NCBI RefSeq assembly: GCF_025938155.1 | Contig: NZ_JAPCZG010000002.1 | Span: 124,001 to 188,000, forward strand | DNA length: 64,000 bases | Source of the DNA: Novosphingobium sp. KCTC 2891 | GTDB taxonomy: Bacteria; Pseudomonadota; Alphaproteobacteria; Sphingomonadales; Sphingomonadaceae | Direction: 5' to 3' | Part shown: positions 32,915 to 42,270 of the stretch, in pieces | Layout of the letters: each line of letters opens with the position of its first letter | How positions within the stretch are numbered: the stretch's first letter is position 1 | Program-made: the position numbers and the translations under genes | The notes under the pieces: generated by a model | The model's input: only the letters and a program-made list of their open reading frames with translations | Databases searched by the model: none | What the model was told of the DNA's origin: nothing

Positions 32915-33844
32915 TCAGTCCAGCCGGACTTGCGGCAGCAACCGCGCGATATCGTCCGCGCGGGCGAGGTCCGTGCCCGCGCGCAGCACCGCCGCACTGC
33001 CGGCAGCGACACCGTGGCGGAAAGCTTCCTCGGCGCTCGCGTCCGTGGCCAGCGCATAGACCATCCCCGCGACGAAACTGTCGCCCGCACCCACCGCGCT
33101 TTTCGCCTCGATCGGCAAGGCCGGCGCGTAAAGCGTGCCGCCTTCGTGTGCCAGCACCGCACCTTCGTGTCCCAAAGTAGCTGCCACGATTTGCGCCTGC
33201 CCGTTCGTCACCAGCGCCAGCGCGGCGTCGGCCACCGCCTCGGGCGTGGGCAGCTTCTGCCCGACCAGCCCCTCCAGTTCGCCCCGGCTCGGCTTGACCA
33301 GTGCGATCCCGCCGCCGGCCAGCCCCTGCCGCAATGCCTCACCCGAGCTGTCGAGCACCATGCGGATGCCCCGCGCCGCCATGCGCTGCGCGACCAGCGC
33401 ATAGAAATCATCGGGCACACCCCGCGGCAGCGAGCCGCTGGCGACCAGCCAGTCGCATTCCGCCCCGTCCAGAGCATCGAGGCAGGCTTGCCATTCCGCC
33501 TCTTCGACATGGGGGCCGGCGGGGGTGAAGCGATATTCCTTGCCGGTCGACGTTTCGAGCGCATCCATCGCCACGCGCGTCTGCCCCGCGATGGGCACGC
33601 GCGTGCGAACCAGCTGGTGCTGGTCGATCAGCCCGTCGAGCGCCCCGCCGGTAGCGCCGCCCGAAAGGTAGATGCAGCGCGCATTGCCGCCCAGCCGCAC
33701 GAACACGCGCGCCACGTTGATGCCGCCGCCGCCCGGCGCGTAGAATTCGCCCAGAGTCCGCATCTTGTGCGTGTGGAACACCCGCTCGACTTCATAGGCG
33801 ACGTCGATGGTCGGGTTCATCGTCAGGGTGGCGATCACGGGCAT
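32915..33844 (-). CDS. PfkB-family 1-phosphofructokinase-type hexose kinase
   Basis: A 309-residue ribokinase-fold kinase of the PfkB/FruK/tagatose-6-phosphate kinase type. It begins VIATLTMNPTIDVAYEVERV, with the sugar-binding GGGGINVARVFVRLGG near residue 38, and has the C-terminal signature SAVGAGDSFVAGMVYALA with the catalytic Asp near residue 250. Phosphorylates fructose-6-phosphate or fructose-1-phosphate; the true substrate is not decidable. No PTS or fru genes adjoin it. ATG 33844 fits the family; ATG 33856 with GGAAG directly before it is an alternative. Divergent from the HPP gene. Confidence 0.9.
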   Translation of the reverse strand: MPVIATLTMNPTIDVAYEVERVFHTHKMRTLGEFYAPGGGGINVARVFVRLGGNARCIYLSGGATGGALDGLIDQHQLVRTRVPIAGQTRVAMDALETSTGKEYRFTPAGPHVEEAEWQACLDALDGAECDWLVASGSLPRGVPDDFYALVAQRMAARGIRMVLDSSGEALRQGLAGGGIALVKPSRGELEGLVGQKLPTPEAVADAALALVTNGQAQIVAATLGHEGAVLAHEGGTLYAPALPIEAKSAVGAGDSFVAGMVYALATDASAEEAFRHGVAAGSAAVLRAGTDLARADDIARLLPQVRLD

Positions 33845-33943
33845 CGTAAAGTCCATCTTCCAAGGTGCAGCGGGATTTCTCCCTCGCGGCGCGCGAAGGG
33901 ACGTGTATTGACCGCGCTTGATCGCACCCTGCTGGAGGCCTGA

Positions 33944-34639
33944 TTGCAACCGGTATTTCGTGGAGCCGCGGCAAACGCGCAGTGGAAGCCCGGCGGACGC
34001 CTGGGCTGGGCGCGCGGCGCGGTGGGTGCGCTGATCGGCATCGCGCTCGCCGGACTGGTCACCCAGCTCTGCGCCAAGAGCGGCGCACCCTGGCTGGTGG
34101 CGCCGCTGGGCGCATCCGCCGTGCTCGTCTTTGCGGTGCCCGCCAGCCCGCTGGCGCAGCCGTGGTCGGTGCTGGGCGGCAACATGCTGTCTGCCGCCAT
34201 CGGCCTTGCCTTCGGCCATGCCATCGGCGCACCGTGGCTCGCCGCAAGTCTGGCGGTCGGCACGGCCATCGCGGTGATGACCCTGACCCGCTGCCTGCAC
34301 CCGCCGGGCGGCGCCTGCGCGCTGCTGTGCGCGCTGGGCGCCAATGCCAGCGGCTTGAGCGCGGGCTTCCTGCTGGTGCCGCTGCTGCCCAATCTGGTGC
34401 TGCTGATCTTCGCCGGCTGGGTCTACAACGGCCTCACCGGCCACCCCTGGCCGCACCGTGCCCATCCCGCCCCCACGCTGCCTGCGGGCACGTGGGCGGG
34501 GACCTACGAAAGCGCCGACCTGGACGCGGTGCTGGAGGAATGGGACGAAGTGCTCGACGTGGAGCGCGAGGATCTCGACGCGCTGTTCCGCGAGGTGGAA
34601 CAGCGCGTGCTGAAGCGCTGGCAGAACGGCGGGCGTTAA
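33944..34639 (+). CDS. HPP family membrane protein
   Basis: A 231-residue protein whose hydrophobic part (residues about 25-165, five or so helices) carries the HPP motif in TRCLHPPGGACALL; the family includes plant chloroplast nitrite transporters. The last ~55 residues are a charged, helical cytoplasmic tail (LDAVLEEWDEVLDVEREDLD). TTG 33944 is the start, with CTGGAGG just upstream. A nitrite-transport role is plausible but untested for bacterial members without a CBS domain. The stop codon shares bases with the convergent DUF1244 gene (TTAA). Confidence 0.85.
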   Translation: MQPVFRGAAANAQWKPGGRLGWARGAVGALIGIALAGLVTQLCAKSGAPWLVAPLGASAVLVFAVPASPLAQPWSVLGGNMLSAAIGLAFGHAIGAPWLAASLAVGTAIAVMTLTRCLHPPGGACALLCALGANASGLSAGFLLVPLLPNLVLLIFAGWVYNGLTGHPWPHRAHPAPTLPAGTWAGTYESADLDAVLEEWDEVLDVEREDLDALFREVEQRVLKRWQNGGR

Positions 34640-34977
34640 CCCGCCTGCGCGCGGCGCTCCTCGTTGATCTTCAGGCTGGCGTCCATCCGCGCCAGTTGTT
34701 CCGGCGTCGCGTCGGTCTGGAACTTCGCCTTCCATTCGCCCGCCGGCATTCCGTGGATCACCTCGCGCGCGGCGGTCTTGTCCAACCCTGCCCCCGCCTC
34801 GTTGATCCAATCGGCTAGGCAGTTGCGGCAGAAGCCGGCAAGCCCCATCAGATCGATGTTCTGCGCATCGTGGCGCAGGCGCAGATGGCGCACCAGCGTG
34901 CGGAACGCGGCGGCGGCGACGTCATCGGGCAGCGCATCCAGCGGGTCGGCCGGGACTGCGTGCGAATTCGTATCCAT
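34636..34977 (-). CDS. DUF1244 family protein
   Basis: A 113-residue protein of the DUF1244 family, small helical proteins of unknown function common in proteobacteria. The core is LVRHLRLRHDAQNIDLMGLAGFCRNCLADW (split motif near residues 30-60) with a conserved Cys-x-x-Cys that could bind a metal or redox partner, followed by GLDKTAAREVIHGMPAGEWK. ATG 34977 has AAGGAAT at good spacing. Divergent from pyruvate kinase with 71 bases between starts. Confidence 0.85.
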   Translation of the reverse strand: MDTNSHAVPADPLDALPDDVAAAAFRTLVRHLRLRHDAQNIDLMGLAGFCRNCLADWINEAGAGLDKTAAREVIHGMPAGEWKAKFQTDATPEQLARMDASLKINEERRAQAG

Positions 34978-35048
34978 TGCAAAGATTCCTTGGGTTTCCG
35001 GGTGGCATAGGCCATATCGCGCCCGCATCAAAAGCAAGGATTTCTATC

Positions 35049-36518
35049 GTGGCACAGCTGGATCTTCCCACCCAGGACCCGCGCGGTCGCAAGGTCAAGA
35101 TCCTGGCGACGGTCGGCCCCGCCAGCCGTTCGCCGGAGATGCTCGAAAAGCTGTTCCGGGCCGGGGCGGACGCCTTCCGCGTCAACATGAGCCATGGCGA
35201 TCACGCCACCCATGCCGAGACGATCGCTGCGATCCGCGCGCTGGAAAAGAAGGTCGGCCGGCCGGTCACGGTGCTGTGCGACCTGCAGGGCCCCAAGCTG
35301 CGCGTCGGAACGTTCAAGGAGGGCCGCGCGGTGATCCGCCATTCGGGCCACTTCACGCTCGACCGCGATCCCGCGCCGGGCGATGAAACCCGTGTCTGCC
35401 TGCCGCACCCCGAACTCTTCGGCATCCTGCGCAAGGGCCAGCGCCTGCTGATCGACGATGGCAAGCTGCGCCTGCGCGTGATTCGCGCCGACGACAACGA
35501 GATCCTCTGCACCGCCGAAGTCGGCGGCGTGATTTCCGACCGCAAGGGCGTCAACGTGCCCGACGCGGTCATTCCCGTCCCGGCGCTGACCGAGAAGGAC
35601 CGCCGCGACCTCGCCTTCGCGGTCGAACACAACGCCGACTGGATTGCGCTTTCGTTCGTCCAGCGGCCCGAGGACGTGGCCGAGGCCCGCCGCCTGATGG
35701 GCGGCCACGGCTCGCTGATGGCCAAGATCGAAAAGCCCGCCGCGATCAGCCGGCTGGAAGAGATCATCGAGCTTTCCGACGGCATCATGGTCGCCCGCGG
35801 CGATCTGGGCGTCGAACTGAACCCCGAAGAAGTGCCGCCGCTGCAGAAGCGCATCGTCGAGACCGCGCGCCGCGAAGGCAAGCCGGTGATCGTCGCCACG
35901 CAGATGCTCGAATCGATGATCGAGGCCCCCACGCCCACCCGCGCCGAAGTGTCCGACGTGGCCAACGCGGTCTATGACGGCGCCGACGCGGTCATGCTCT
36001 CGGCCGAAACCGCCGCCGGCGCCTGGCCGGAAGAGGCCGTGACGATCATGCACCGCATCGCTGCGCAGGTCGAAGCGGATCCCGGCTATTCCGCGCGCGT
36101 CCACTTCATCGAGACGCGGCCCGATCCCACCACGGCCGACGCGCTGGCCGAAGCCTGCGCCAGCATCGCCAAGACGCTGTCCATCTCCGGCCTCATCGTG
36201 TTCACCGGATCGGGCTCCACCGCGCGCCGCGTGGCGCGTGAACGCCCGGGCGTGCCGATGCTGGTGCTGACTCCGTCCGAGCGCACCGCGCGCAAGGTGG
36301 GCCTGCTGTGGGGCGCGCACGCGGTCCACACCAAGGACATCGGCAGCTTCGAGGAGATGATCGCCAAGGGCAAGCGCATGGCGCTGCGCCACGGCTTCGG
36401 CAGCGCCGGGTCAAAGCTCGTCGCGCTGGCCGGCGTTCCGTTCGGCACGCCGGGCGCGACCAACCTGCTCCATGTGGTGACGCTGAGCGGCGAGGAACTC
36501 GACGGCCACGACGACTGA
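35049..36518 (+). CDS. pyk: Pyruvate kinase
   Basis: Converts phosphoenolpyruvate and ADP to pyruvate and ATP, the last step of glycolysis or the Entner-Doudoroff path. The 489-residue protein has KILATVGPASRSPEML near the start, VNMSHGDH, LCDLQGPKLRVG, the active-site MAKIEKPAAISRLEEI with catalytic Lys near 225, MVARGDLGVELNPEEVP, and the C-terminal allosteric domain. GTG 35049 with AAGGA 8 bases upstream is the start; the frame's earlier ATG at 34977 lies in the divergent gene's leader. Confidence 0.96.
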   Translation: MAQLDLPTQDPRGRKVKILATVGPASRSPEMLEKLFRAGADAFRVNMSHGDHATHAETIAAIRALEKKVGRPVTVLCDLQGPKLRVGTFKEGRAVIRHSGHFTLDRDPAPGDETRVCLPHPELFGILRKGQRLLIDDGKLRLRVIRADDNEILCTAEVGGVISDRKGVNVPDAVIPVPALTEKDRRDLAFAVEHNADWIALSFVQRPEDVAEARRLMGGHGSLMAKIEKPAAISRLEEIIELSDGIMVARGDLGVELNPEEVPPLQKRIVETARREGKPVIVATQMLESMIEAPTPTRAEVSDVANAVYDGADAVMLSAETAAGAWPEEAVTIMHRIAAQVEADPGYSARVHFIETRPDPTTADALAEACASIAKTLSISGLIVFTGSGSTARRVARERPGVPMLVLTPSERTARKVGLLWGAHAVHTKDIGSFEEMIAKGKRMALRHGFGSAGSKLVALAGVPFGTPGATNLLHVVTLSGEELDGHDD

Positions 36519-36544
36519 GGCGTCATTCCCGGCGCGCGAATGTT

Positions 36545-37864
36545 TCAGCGTGCGCCGGTTACCGCCAGCCGCGCCGCAGGCATGCCCTCGCGCCCGGCGC
36601 GGCGCTCAGCGGCGATCACCTGGTTCTTGCCCGCCTTCTTCGCCGCATAGAGCGCACCGTCGGCCAGCGGCACCACGTCACCCGCCGATGTCGCCGCTTC
36701 GGGCACGGCCGCCACGCCGAAAGAGGCGCTGATCCGGCACCCGTGCACATCGCTCAGCAGCTCGATCCGCTCGCGCAGCACTTCCGACTTTTCCAGCGCA
36801 TCCTCCAGGCTGCAGTCAGGCAGGATCGCCAGCAGTTCTTCCCCGCCATAGCGGCAGACCACATCGGTCGGCCGCAGCGCGCCGACCAGCTGGGCCGCCA
36901 CGTCGCGCAGCACCGCATCGCCCTTGGCATGGCCGTGCTCGTCGTTGAGCGCCTTGAAGTTGTCGAGATCGAGCATCACCACCGCCGTGCTGCCTCCGCC
37001 CCGCGCGCCCAGCGAGACGAAGCGTTCCAGCGCGTCTTCCATGTAGCGGCGGTTGTACAGGCCGGTCAGCGGATCGCGCAGCGACTGGGTGCGCAGCTTC
37101 TCGCGCAGCGCGATGTTCGACAGCGCCAGCGACATCGAATCCGCCAGCGCCTGCCCCAGCCGGCGGATTTCGATCAGCTTGCCCAGCGCATCCTCCTCGC
37201 TTCCGCGGGCGAGGATCAGCAAGCCATGCACCTGACCGCAAGCCATCATCGGCAATTCCACCGTGGCGGTCTGCGATCCATGGTGCGCGCAGCACAGCGT
37301 GGCCTGCTGCGGCGCGTTGATGTGCGGCTTGCCGCGCTTCAGCGCCCAGCAGTTCGCGGGAGAGAGCGTTTCCGGCGCGCGATACCCATCGGGCAGGTCC
37401 CAGCCCTTGGCGAGGTCCAGCCGGTCGCGCGAATTGTTGAAGATATAGAGCGCGGCGCCGAAATCGGGCAGCAGGCGCCGCGCCGTCGCCATCAGCACGG
37501 CGCTGGCGTCGTCATAGGTTTCCGCCGCCTGCAGCATGTCGGTCATGGCAAACAGCTCGCCGATCTGCTCGCGGCTCTCGCGCGTGGCGCGGAACTGGTC
37601 GCGCTGGCGCGCTCGCACCGCCACCGCCATCCGCCGCAGCACCAGTTGCGACATGAAGATCGCCGTCAGCCCGGTCAGCGCGATCCCGGCCAGATCGTCG
37701 TGCCAGGCGTCATCGACCACCAGCGTCGCCGCGACAGCGGCCAGCGCCAGCGCGTGCGCAAGCAACCCGCCGATGTGCAGCCGGTCGGTCCGGCGATCGT
37801 CGTTGCGCCAATGCTGACCTGAACCCTGCTCGTCGGGGGTCGTCTCGGTATCGAACGCGTGCAC
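36545..37864 (-). CDS. Diguanylate cyclase with two membrane helices and GAF domain
   Basis: Makes cyclic di-GMP from GTP. N-terminal ~35 residues are polar, two hydrophobic helices span about 32-75, a GAF-like domain covers about 100-250 and the GGDEF domain the rest. The active-site motif is RYGGEELLAILPD, a functional GGEE(L) variant, and the inhibitory I-site RPTD lies four residues before that Arg, so product feedback is expected. The start is taken as GTG 37864 with GAGGGAG 6 bases upstream; TTG 37882 is open but unsupported (439 versus 445 residues). It is convergent with pyk by 26 bases. Signal unknown. Confidence 0.92.
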   Translation of the reverse strand: MHAFDTETTPDEQGSGQHWRNDDRRTDRLHIGGLLAHALALAAVAATLVVDDAWHDDLAGIALTGLTAIFMSQLVLRRMAVAVRARQRDQFRATRESREQIGELFAMTDMLQAAETYDDASAVLMATARRLLPDFGAALYIFNNSRDRLDLAKGWDLPDGYRAPETLSPANCWALKRGKPHINAPQQATLCCAHHGSQTATVELPMMACGQVHGLLILARGSEEDALGKLIEIRRLGQALADSMSLALSNIALREKLRTQSLRDPLTGLYNRRYMEDALERFVSLGARGGGSTAVVMLDLDNFKALNDEHGHAKGDAVLRDVAAQLVGALRPTDVVCRYGGEELLAILPDCSLEDALEKSEVLRERIELLSDVHGCRISASFGVAAVPEAATSAGDVVPLADGALYAAKKAGKNQVIAAERRAGREGMPAARLAVTGAR

Positions 37865-38011
37865 GCTGGTCTCCCTCGGCAACGCGACTTAAGCCACGGG
37901 CAAGGACGAAACCTTAAACGCCGGATGCTTGCGAAACACGAGGCTGGCGCGGCCATCCGTTAACGAGCGAAATCCTTGAAAACACGCGATTCGAACCAAT
38001 TCGCGCCAGGA

Positions 38012-38683
38012 TCAGCGTTCACCGAACAGCGCAGACCCCACCCTGATGTGCGTCGCGCCCAGCATGATGGCGGTCTCGAAATCGTCGCTCATGCCCATCG
38101 ACAGGCCGGCAAGGCCATTGTCGGCCGCCAGCTTGCCCAGCAGCGCGAAGAACGGCGCCGCCTCGATTCCGGCGGGCGGCACGCACATCAGACCTTCGAC
38201 GGGGAGGTCGGCCACGCGGGCTTCGGCGAGCAGCGCGGGCAGGTCGGCAATCGCACAGCCTCCCTTCTGCTCTTCCGCGCCGATGTTGACCTGCACGAAC
38301 AGCGGCACGCGCCGTCCGGCCTTGTCCATCGCGCGGGCCAGTGCGGTCAGCAGCGAGGGGCGGTCGAGCGAATGGATGCAATCGAACAGCCGCACCGCCT
38401 CCTCGGCCTTGTTCGACTGAAGCTGGCCCACAAGGTGAAGCTTCACACCGGGGTGTGCCTCGCGCAGCGCCGACCACTTGGCCTCGGCCTCCTGCACGCG
38501 GTTTTCGCCAAAGACCAGCTGCCCTTCGGCGATCAGCGGCAGGATCGCTTCGGCCGGCTTGGTCTTGGACACCGCGACAAGCGTGATATCGGCCACATTG
38601 CGCTGCGCGACCGCGGCGGCGTGCGCGATGCGCGCGCGGACATGGGCGAGCGGCGACGGGCTGGGGGAGTCTGGCGTGTGCAT
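38012..38683 (-). CDS. yggS: YggS family PLP-binding protein (PLP homeostasis)
   Basis: A 223-residue PLP-binding protein of the YggS/PROSC family, a TIM-barrel fold without known enzymatic activity that buffers intracellular pyridoxal phosphate. The PLP Lys is in LVAVSKTKPAE near residue 40; also FGENRVQEAEAKW, HLVGQLQSNK and LSMGMSDDFETAI with the phosphate-binding GATHIRVGSALFGER at the C-terminus. Divergent from the ThiE-like gene; only 22 bases separate the two starts, so they share a promoter region. Confidence 0.95.
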   Translation of the reverse strand: MHTPDSPSPSPLAHVRARIAHAAAVAQRNVADITLVAVSKTKPAEAILPLIAEGQLVFGENRVQEAEAKWSALREAHPGVKLHLVGQLQSNKAEEAVRLFDCIHSLDRPSLLTALARAMDKAGRRVPLFVQVNIGAEEQKGGCAIADLPALLAEARVADLPVEGLMCVPPAGIEAAPFFALLGKLAADNGLAGLSMGMSDDFETAIMLGATHIRVGSALFGER

Positions 38684-38705
38684 GGCGCGGTGCTATAGCG
38701 CGGGC

Positions 38706-39245
38706 ATGGCGAAGTGCCACCCCGTGCCGGTCCTCTCCTCCGCGATCCCGCGCCTGCTGCTGCTCGGCGATGCGCGCAACGATGCCGGGCTGGAACGCGC
38801 CATCGCGCGGCTGCCGCGCGGGAGCGGCTTCGTCTTTCGCCATTACCACCTGCCACCGGCCGCGCGCCGCGAACGGTTCCGCGCGTTGGCGCGGCTGTGC
38901 CGGTCGCGCGGCATCGCCGTCATCGCCGCGCGGCCCCAGCCGGGCTGGCGTATCGACGGGATCTATGCGGCGCCCGCCGACCTTGGCGGAACCGGACTGC
39001 GCCTCGCGACGGCGCATTCCCTGCGCGAACTGCGCGAAGCGGCGGCCGCGCGCGCCGATGCCGTGCTGCTCTCCCCGGTCTTCGCCACGCGCAGCCATCC
39101 GGGCGGCAAGGCGCTTGGCCCGGTGCGCTTCCTGCTGCTGGCGCGGCAGTCTTCGCTGCCGGTGCTGGCGCTGGGCGGAATGACCCCGCGCCGCGCCGCG
39201 CGGCTGCCCGTCCACGGCTGGGCCGCGATCGACGGCATCACCTGA
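38706..39245 (+). CDS. Short thiamine-phosphate synthase-like protein (ThiE/TenI fold)
   Basis: A 179-residue protein of the ThiE/TenI superfamily. It has the recognisable motifs LLSPVFATRSHPGGKALG near residue 128 and LALGGMTPRRAARLP near the C-terminus. It is shorter than ThiE of E. coli (211) and lacks the clear pyrophosphate-binding segment between residues 35 and 90, so it may be TenI-like or only weakly active. ATG 38706 is preferred; the frame is open further upstream through the antisense of yggS. ThiSG, the thiazole supplier, is encoded elsewhere in the window. Confidence 0.75.
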   Translation: MAKCHPVPVLSSAIPRLLLLGDARNDAGLERAIARLPRGSGFVFRHYHLPPAARRERFRALARLCRSRGIAVIAARPQPGWRIDGIYAAPADLGGTGLRLATAHSLRELREAAAARADAVLLSPVFATRSHPGGKALGPVRFLLLARQSSLPVLALGGMTPRRAARLPVHGWAAIDGIT

Positions 39246-39277
39246 CCGCAAAAACATAGGCGGAATCCCTTGGATTC

Positions 39278-39307
39278 TTGACGGTGAGTCCCCTTCGGGC
39301 GCATTAT
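39278..39307 (+). promoter_or_regulatory. Sigma-70-like promoter of ftsK
   Basis: TTGACG (39278-39283), 18 bases, CATTAT (39302-39307), 25 bases before the ATG at 39332. Good -35, fair -10. Confidence 0.45.
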
Positions 39308-39331
39308 GTTCCGCGAACGGAAGGGACAACG

Positions 39332-41746
39332 ATGGCAAGCCGGGCACTCACATCTGCGGGGAATACCCGAGCGCGCGCCGATTGGCGGGCGGTGCTGCGG
39401 CGCAGTTTCAGGCGCAGCGCGGAGCTGATCGGCGGCGCGGCGTTGTTCGCGGCGACCGTGTTTCTCGCACTGGCGCTCGCCAGCTATACCCAGACCGACC
39501 CTTCGGGCAGCACCGCTTCCGGCAGCCCGGTCGAAAACTGGATGGGCCTGCCCGGCGCGTGGGCGGCGGAGCGCGTGCTGCTGCTGTTCGGCCTGCCCGG
39601 CGCTCTGCTGCTGCCGCTGCTGTTCGTCTATGCCCGCCGCCTGTGGGACGCCGCCGGCGATCTGATCGATCCCGGCGCCGATGACGACGAGGATCTCGTC
39701 GCCGATCCGGCATGGTGGCGGCTCGCGCTGCTGCTGGCGCTCGCGATGGTCCTCCTCGGCACCACGGCGGCACTCGCCTTCACCGCGCCCGGTGGCAGCC
39801 TGCCCGCCGGTTTCGGCGGACTGTTCGGCCTGCTTGGCGCCGCCGCGATCCGCGCCCTCGCCCATCTCGCACCGCCTGCCGAAGGCTGGATCATCCTCGC
39901 GCTGTCCGCGGTCACGCTGGGCGCCGGGGCGATCGTCGCCGGCCGGGTGTTCGCGCTAGACTGGCGCCGGTTCCTGACCGTGCCGGCCGTGCTGCGCCGC
40001 GCCCCCGCCGCGCCGCGCGCCGATGAGCCCGAGACGGCCGCGCCCTCCGCGCGCAAGGAACGCAAGGCGAAGGACAAGCCCGCCTCTGCCGGCGATGCCG
40101 TCGCCATGTTGCCCGAAGCGGCCGATGACTCCGGCTCCCCGCGCCGCCAGACTGAGATCAGCGATCCTTCGCGCCCGCCCGTCGCGGCCACGTCCGCCGG
40201 GACCAAGCTGCGCCAGGGCGACCTGTTCGACAAGTACGAGCTGCCCTCGACCGGCATCCTCGAGGAGCCCGCGCCCAATTCGCAGCCCAAGATCGACAAG
40301 CTGGCGCTCGAACGCAACGCCCGCCTGCTCGAAAACGTGCTCGACGATTTCAACGTGAAGGGCGAGATCACCGCCGTCCGCACCGGACCGGTCGTCACCA
40401 TGTACGAGCTGGAGCCGGCCCCCGGCATCAAGGCCAGCCGCGTGATCGGCCTGGCCGACGACATCGCCCGCAACATGAGCGCGATCTCGGCGCGCGTCTG
40501 CTCGATCCCCGGTCGCACCGTGATGGGCATCGAACTGCCCAACGCCGTGCGGGACATGGTCTCGTTCCGCGAACTGGTGGAATGCGACAAGTTCGCGGGC
40601 TCGAAGGCGCTGCTGCCGATCATCCTGGGCAAGGACATCGCGGGCGAGCCCGTCGTGGCCGACCTTGCCACGATGCCCCACCTGCTCGTCGCCGGCACCA
40701 CCGGCTCGGGCAAGTCGGTGGGCCTCAACTGCATCCTGCTGTCGCTGCTCTACCGCCTCACCCCGGCGCAGTGCCGCCTGATCCTCGTGGATCCCAAGGT
40801 ACTCGAACTCAAGTCCTACGACGACATCCCGCACCTGCTCTCGCCGGTCGTCACCGAACCGGCCAAGGCGGTCCGCGCGCTCAAGTGGGCGGTCGAGGAA
40901 ATGGAGCGCCGCTACCGCCAGATGTCCTCCATCGGCGTGCGCAACCTGTCCGGCTTCAACGAGAAGGTCCGCGCCGCCGCGTCGAAGGGCAAGCCGCTCG
41001 GCCGCCGCATCCAGGTCGGCTTCGATCCCGATACGGGCGAGGAGATGTTCGAGGAACAGCAGCTCGATTTCCAGGTGCTGCCGCAGATCGTCGTCATCGT
41101 CGACGAACTCGCCGACCTCATGGTCACGGTCGGCAAGGAAATCGAAGTCCTGATCCAGCGGCTCAGCCAGAAGAGCCGCGCCGCGGGCATCCACCTCATC
41201 ATGGCCACGCAGCGCCCCTCGGTCGACGTCATCACCGGCGTCATCAAGGCCAACCTGCCCACGCGCATCAGCTTCGCCGTCACCAGCCGCATCGACAGCC
41301 GCACGATCCTGGGCGAACAGGGCGCCGAACAGCTGCTGGGCAAGGGCGACATGCTCTACAAGCCCGCCACCGACCCGATCAAGCGCGTCCACGGCCCCTT
41401 CGTCAGCGACGAGGAAGTCGAGCGCGTGGCCGATCACTGGCGCAGCCAGGGCAGCCCCGATTACGTCGATTCGGTCACCGAGGAGCCCGAGGACGGCGGC
41501 TTCGGCTTCGACGATCTCGACGCCACCGCGTCGGACAACCCCGAAGAGCGCAAGTATCGGCAGGTCTGCCAGCTGGTGTTCGAGAGCCAGAAGGCATCGG
41601 CCAGCTGGATCCAGCGCCAGATGGGCGTGGGCTACAACACCGCGTCGAAGTGGATCGAGCGCATGGAAGCGGACGGCTTCGTCGGTCCGGCGAATCACGT
41701 CGGCCGGCGCGACATCTACCGCGACAAGGACGGCAACCCGCTCTGA
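39332..41746 (+). CDS. ftsK: DNA translocase FtsK
   Basis: Pumps chromosome DNA at the septum and activates XerCD at dif. The 804-residue protein has four N-terminal hydrophobic helices (about 25-190), a short Ala/Pro/Lys-rich linker, and the motor from about residue 290: Walker A GTTGSGKSVGLN near 455, Walker B VIVDELADLMV near 590, and a C-terminal winged-helix gamma domain (VFESQKASASWIQRQMGVGYN) that reads KOPS. It is shorter than E. coli FtsK (1329) because of a small linker, as usual in alphaproteobacteria. ATG 39332 follows GGAAGGGAC. In related genomes lolA and xthA often follow; here an Lrp gene does. Confidence 0.97.
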   Translation: MASRALTSAGNTRARADWRAVLRRSFRRSAELIGGAALFAATVFLALALASYTQTDPSGSTASGSPVENWMGLPGAWAAERVLLLFGLPGALLLPLLFVYARRLWDAAGDLIDPGADDDEDLVADPAWWRLALLLALAMVLLGTTAALAFTAPGGSLPAGFGGLFGLLGAAAIRALAHLAPPAEGWIILALSAVTLGAGAIVAGRVFALDWRRFLTVPAVLRRAPAAPRADEPETAAPSARKERKAKDKPASAGDAVAMLPEAADDSGSPRRQTEISDPSRPPVAATSAGTKLRQGDLFDKYELPSTGILEEPAPNSQPKIDKLALERNARLLENVLDDFNVKGEITAVRTGPVVTMYELEPAPGIKASRVIGLADDIARNMSAISARVCSIPGRTVMGIELPNAVRDMVSFRELVECDKFAGSKALLPIILGKDIAGEPVVADLATMPHLLVAGTTGSGKSVGLNCILLSLLYRLTPAQCRLILVDPKVLELKSYDDIPHLLSPVVTEPAKAVRALKWAVEEMERRYRQMSSIGVRNLSGFNEKVRAAASKGKPLGRRIQVGFDPDTGEEMFEEQQLDFQVLPQIVVIVDELADLMVTVGKEIEVLIQRLSQKSRAAGIHLIMATQRPSVDVITGVIKANLPTRISFAVTSRIDSRTILGEQGAEQLLGKGDMLYKPATDPIKRVHGPFVSDEEVERVADHWRSQGSPDYVDSVTEEPEDGGFGFDDLDATASDNPEERKYRQVCQLVFESQKASASWIQRQMGVGYNTASKWIERMEADGFVGPANHVGRRDIYRDKDGNPL

Positions 41747-41768
41747 CGTCTACCCGGTCCCGCGCCGC

Positions 41769-42230
41769 TCAGGCGCGGGGCGCGGGATAGCCCTCGAAGC
41801 GCTTGATCCGACGCAGCGAGAAGCTCGAACGCGTGGCCGAGACACCCGGCAGACGCGCCAGGCAATCGCGGTGGATGCGGCCATATTCTTCCAGGTCCGC
41901 CGCCGCCACCCGCAGCAGGTAGTCCGCGCTGCCGCTCATCAGGTGGCACTCCAGGATATCGTCGAAATCGCCCACCGCGCGCTCGAAGCGGTCCATCGAC
42001 TCGCGGCTCTGGCTGGTCAGTGTGATTTCCACGAAGACTTCCACCGCCAGCCCGATGCGGCGCGGATCGACGCGTGCGGCATAGCCGTCGATCACGCCGC
42101 GCTCCTCCAGCGCGCGGATGCGCCGGTGACAGGCGGAGGGCGAAAGCGCGACACTTTCCGCCAGCTCGGCAATGGAACGCGACGAATCGCGCTGCAACGC
42201 CTCGATCAGGGCAACATCCGCGCGGTCCAT
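41769..42230 (-). CDS. Lrp/AsnC family regulator, likely of alanine dehydrogenase
   Basis: A 153-residue Lrp-type regulator: helix-turn-helix at residues about 20-42 (SIAELAESVALSPSACHRRI), then an effector-binding RAM/ACT-like domain (VEVFVEITLTSQSRESMDRF, HLMSGSADYLLRVAAAD). It is divergently paired with ald, the classical AldR arrangement, and a palindrome lies between them. Alanine or another amino acid is the expected co-regulator. ATG 42230 is chosen; the frame is open further upstream through the intergenic region. Confidence 0.9.
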   Translation of the reverse strand: MDRADVALIEALQRDSSRSIAELAESVALSPSACHRRIRALEERGVIDGYAARVDPRRIGLAVEVFVEITLTSQSRESMDRFERAVGDFDDILECHLMSGSADYLLRVAAADLEEYGRIHRDCLARLPGVSATRSSFSLRRIKRFEGYPAPRA

Positions 42231-42244
42231 GCGATAATTTCCCG

Positions 42245-42270
42245 ATATTTTCCTATTTGAGCGAAAATAT
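42245..42270. promoter_or_regulatory. Palindromic operator between lrp/aldR and ald
   Basis: ATATTTTC (42245-42252) and GAAAATAT (42263-42270) are perfect complements with a 10-base spacer, in an AT-rich island inside a GC-rich region. This is the expected look of an Lrp/AsnC site; binding is inferred. Confidence 0.6.

Noticed and set aside
37985..38002. GGTTCGAATC on the minus strand, like a tRNA T-loop
   Set aside because: The flanking bases do not form a T-arm, and no acceptor, D or anticodon arm fits within 80 bases.
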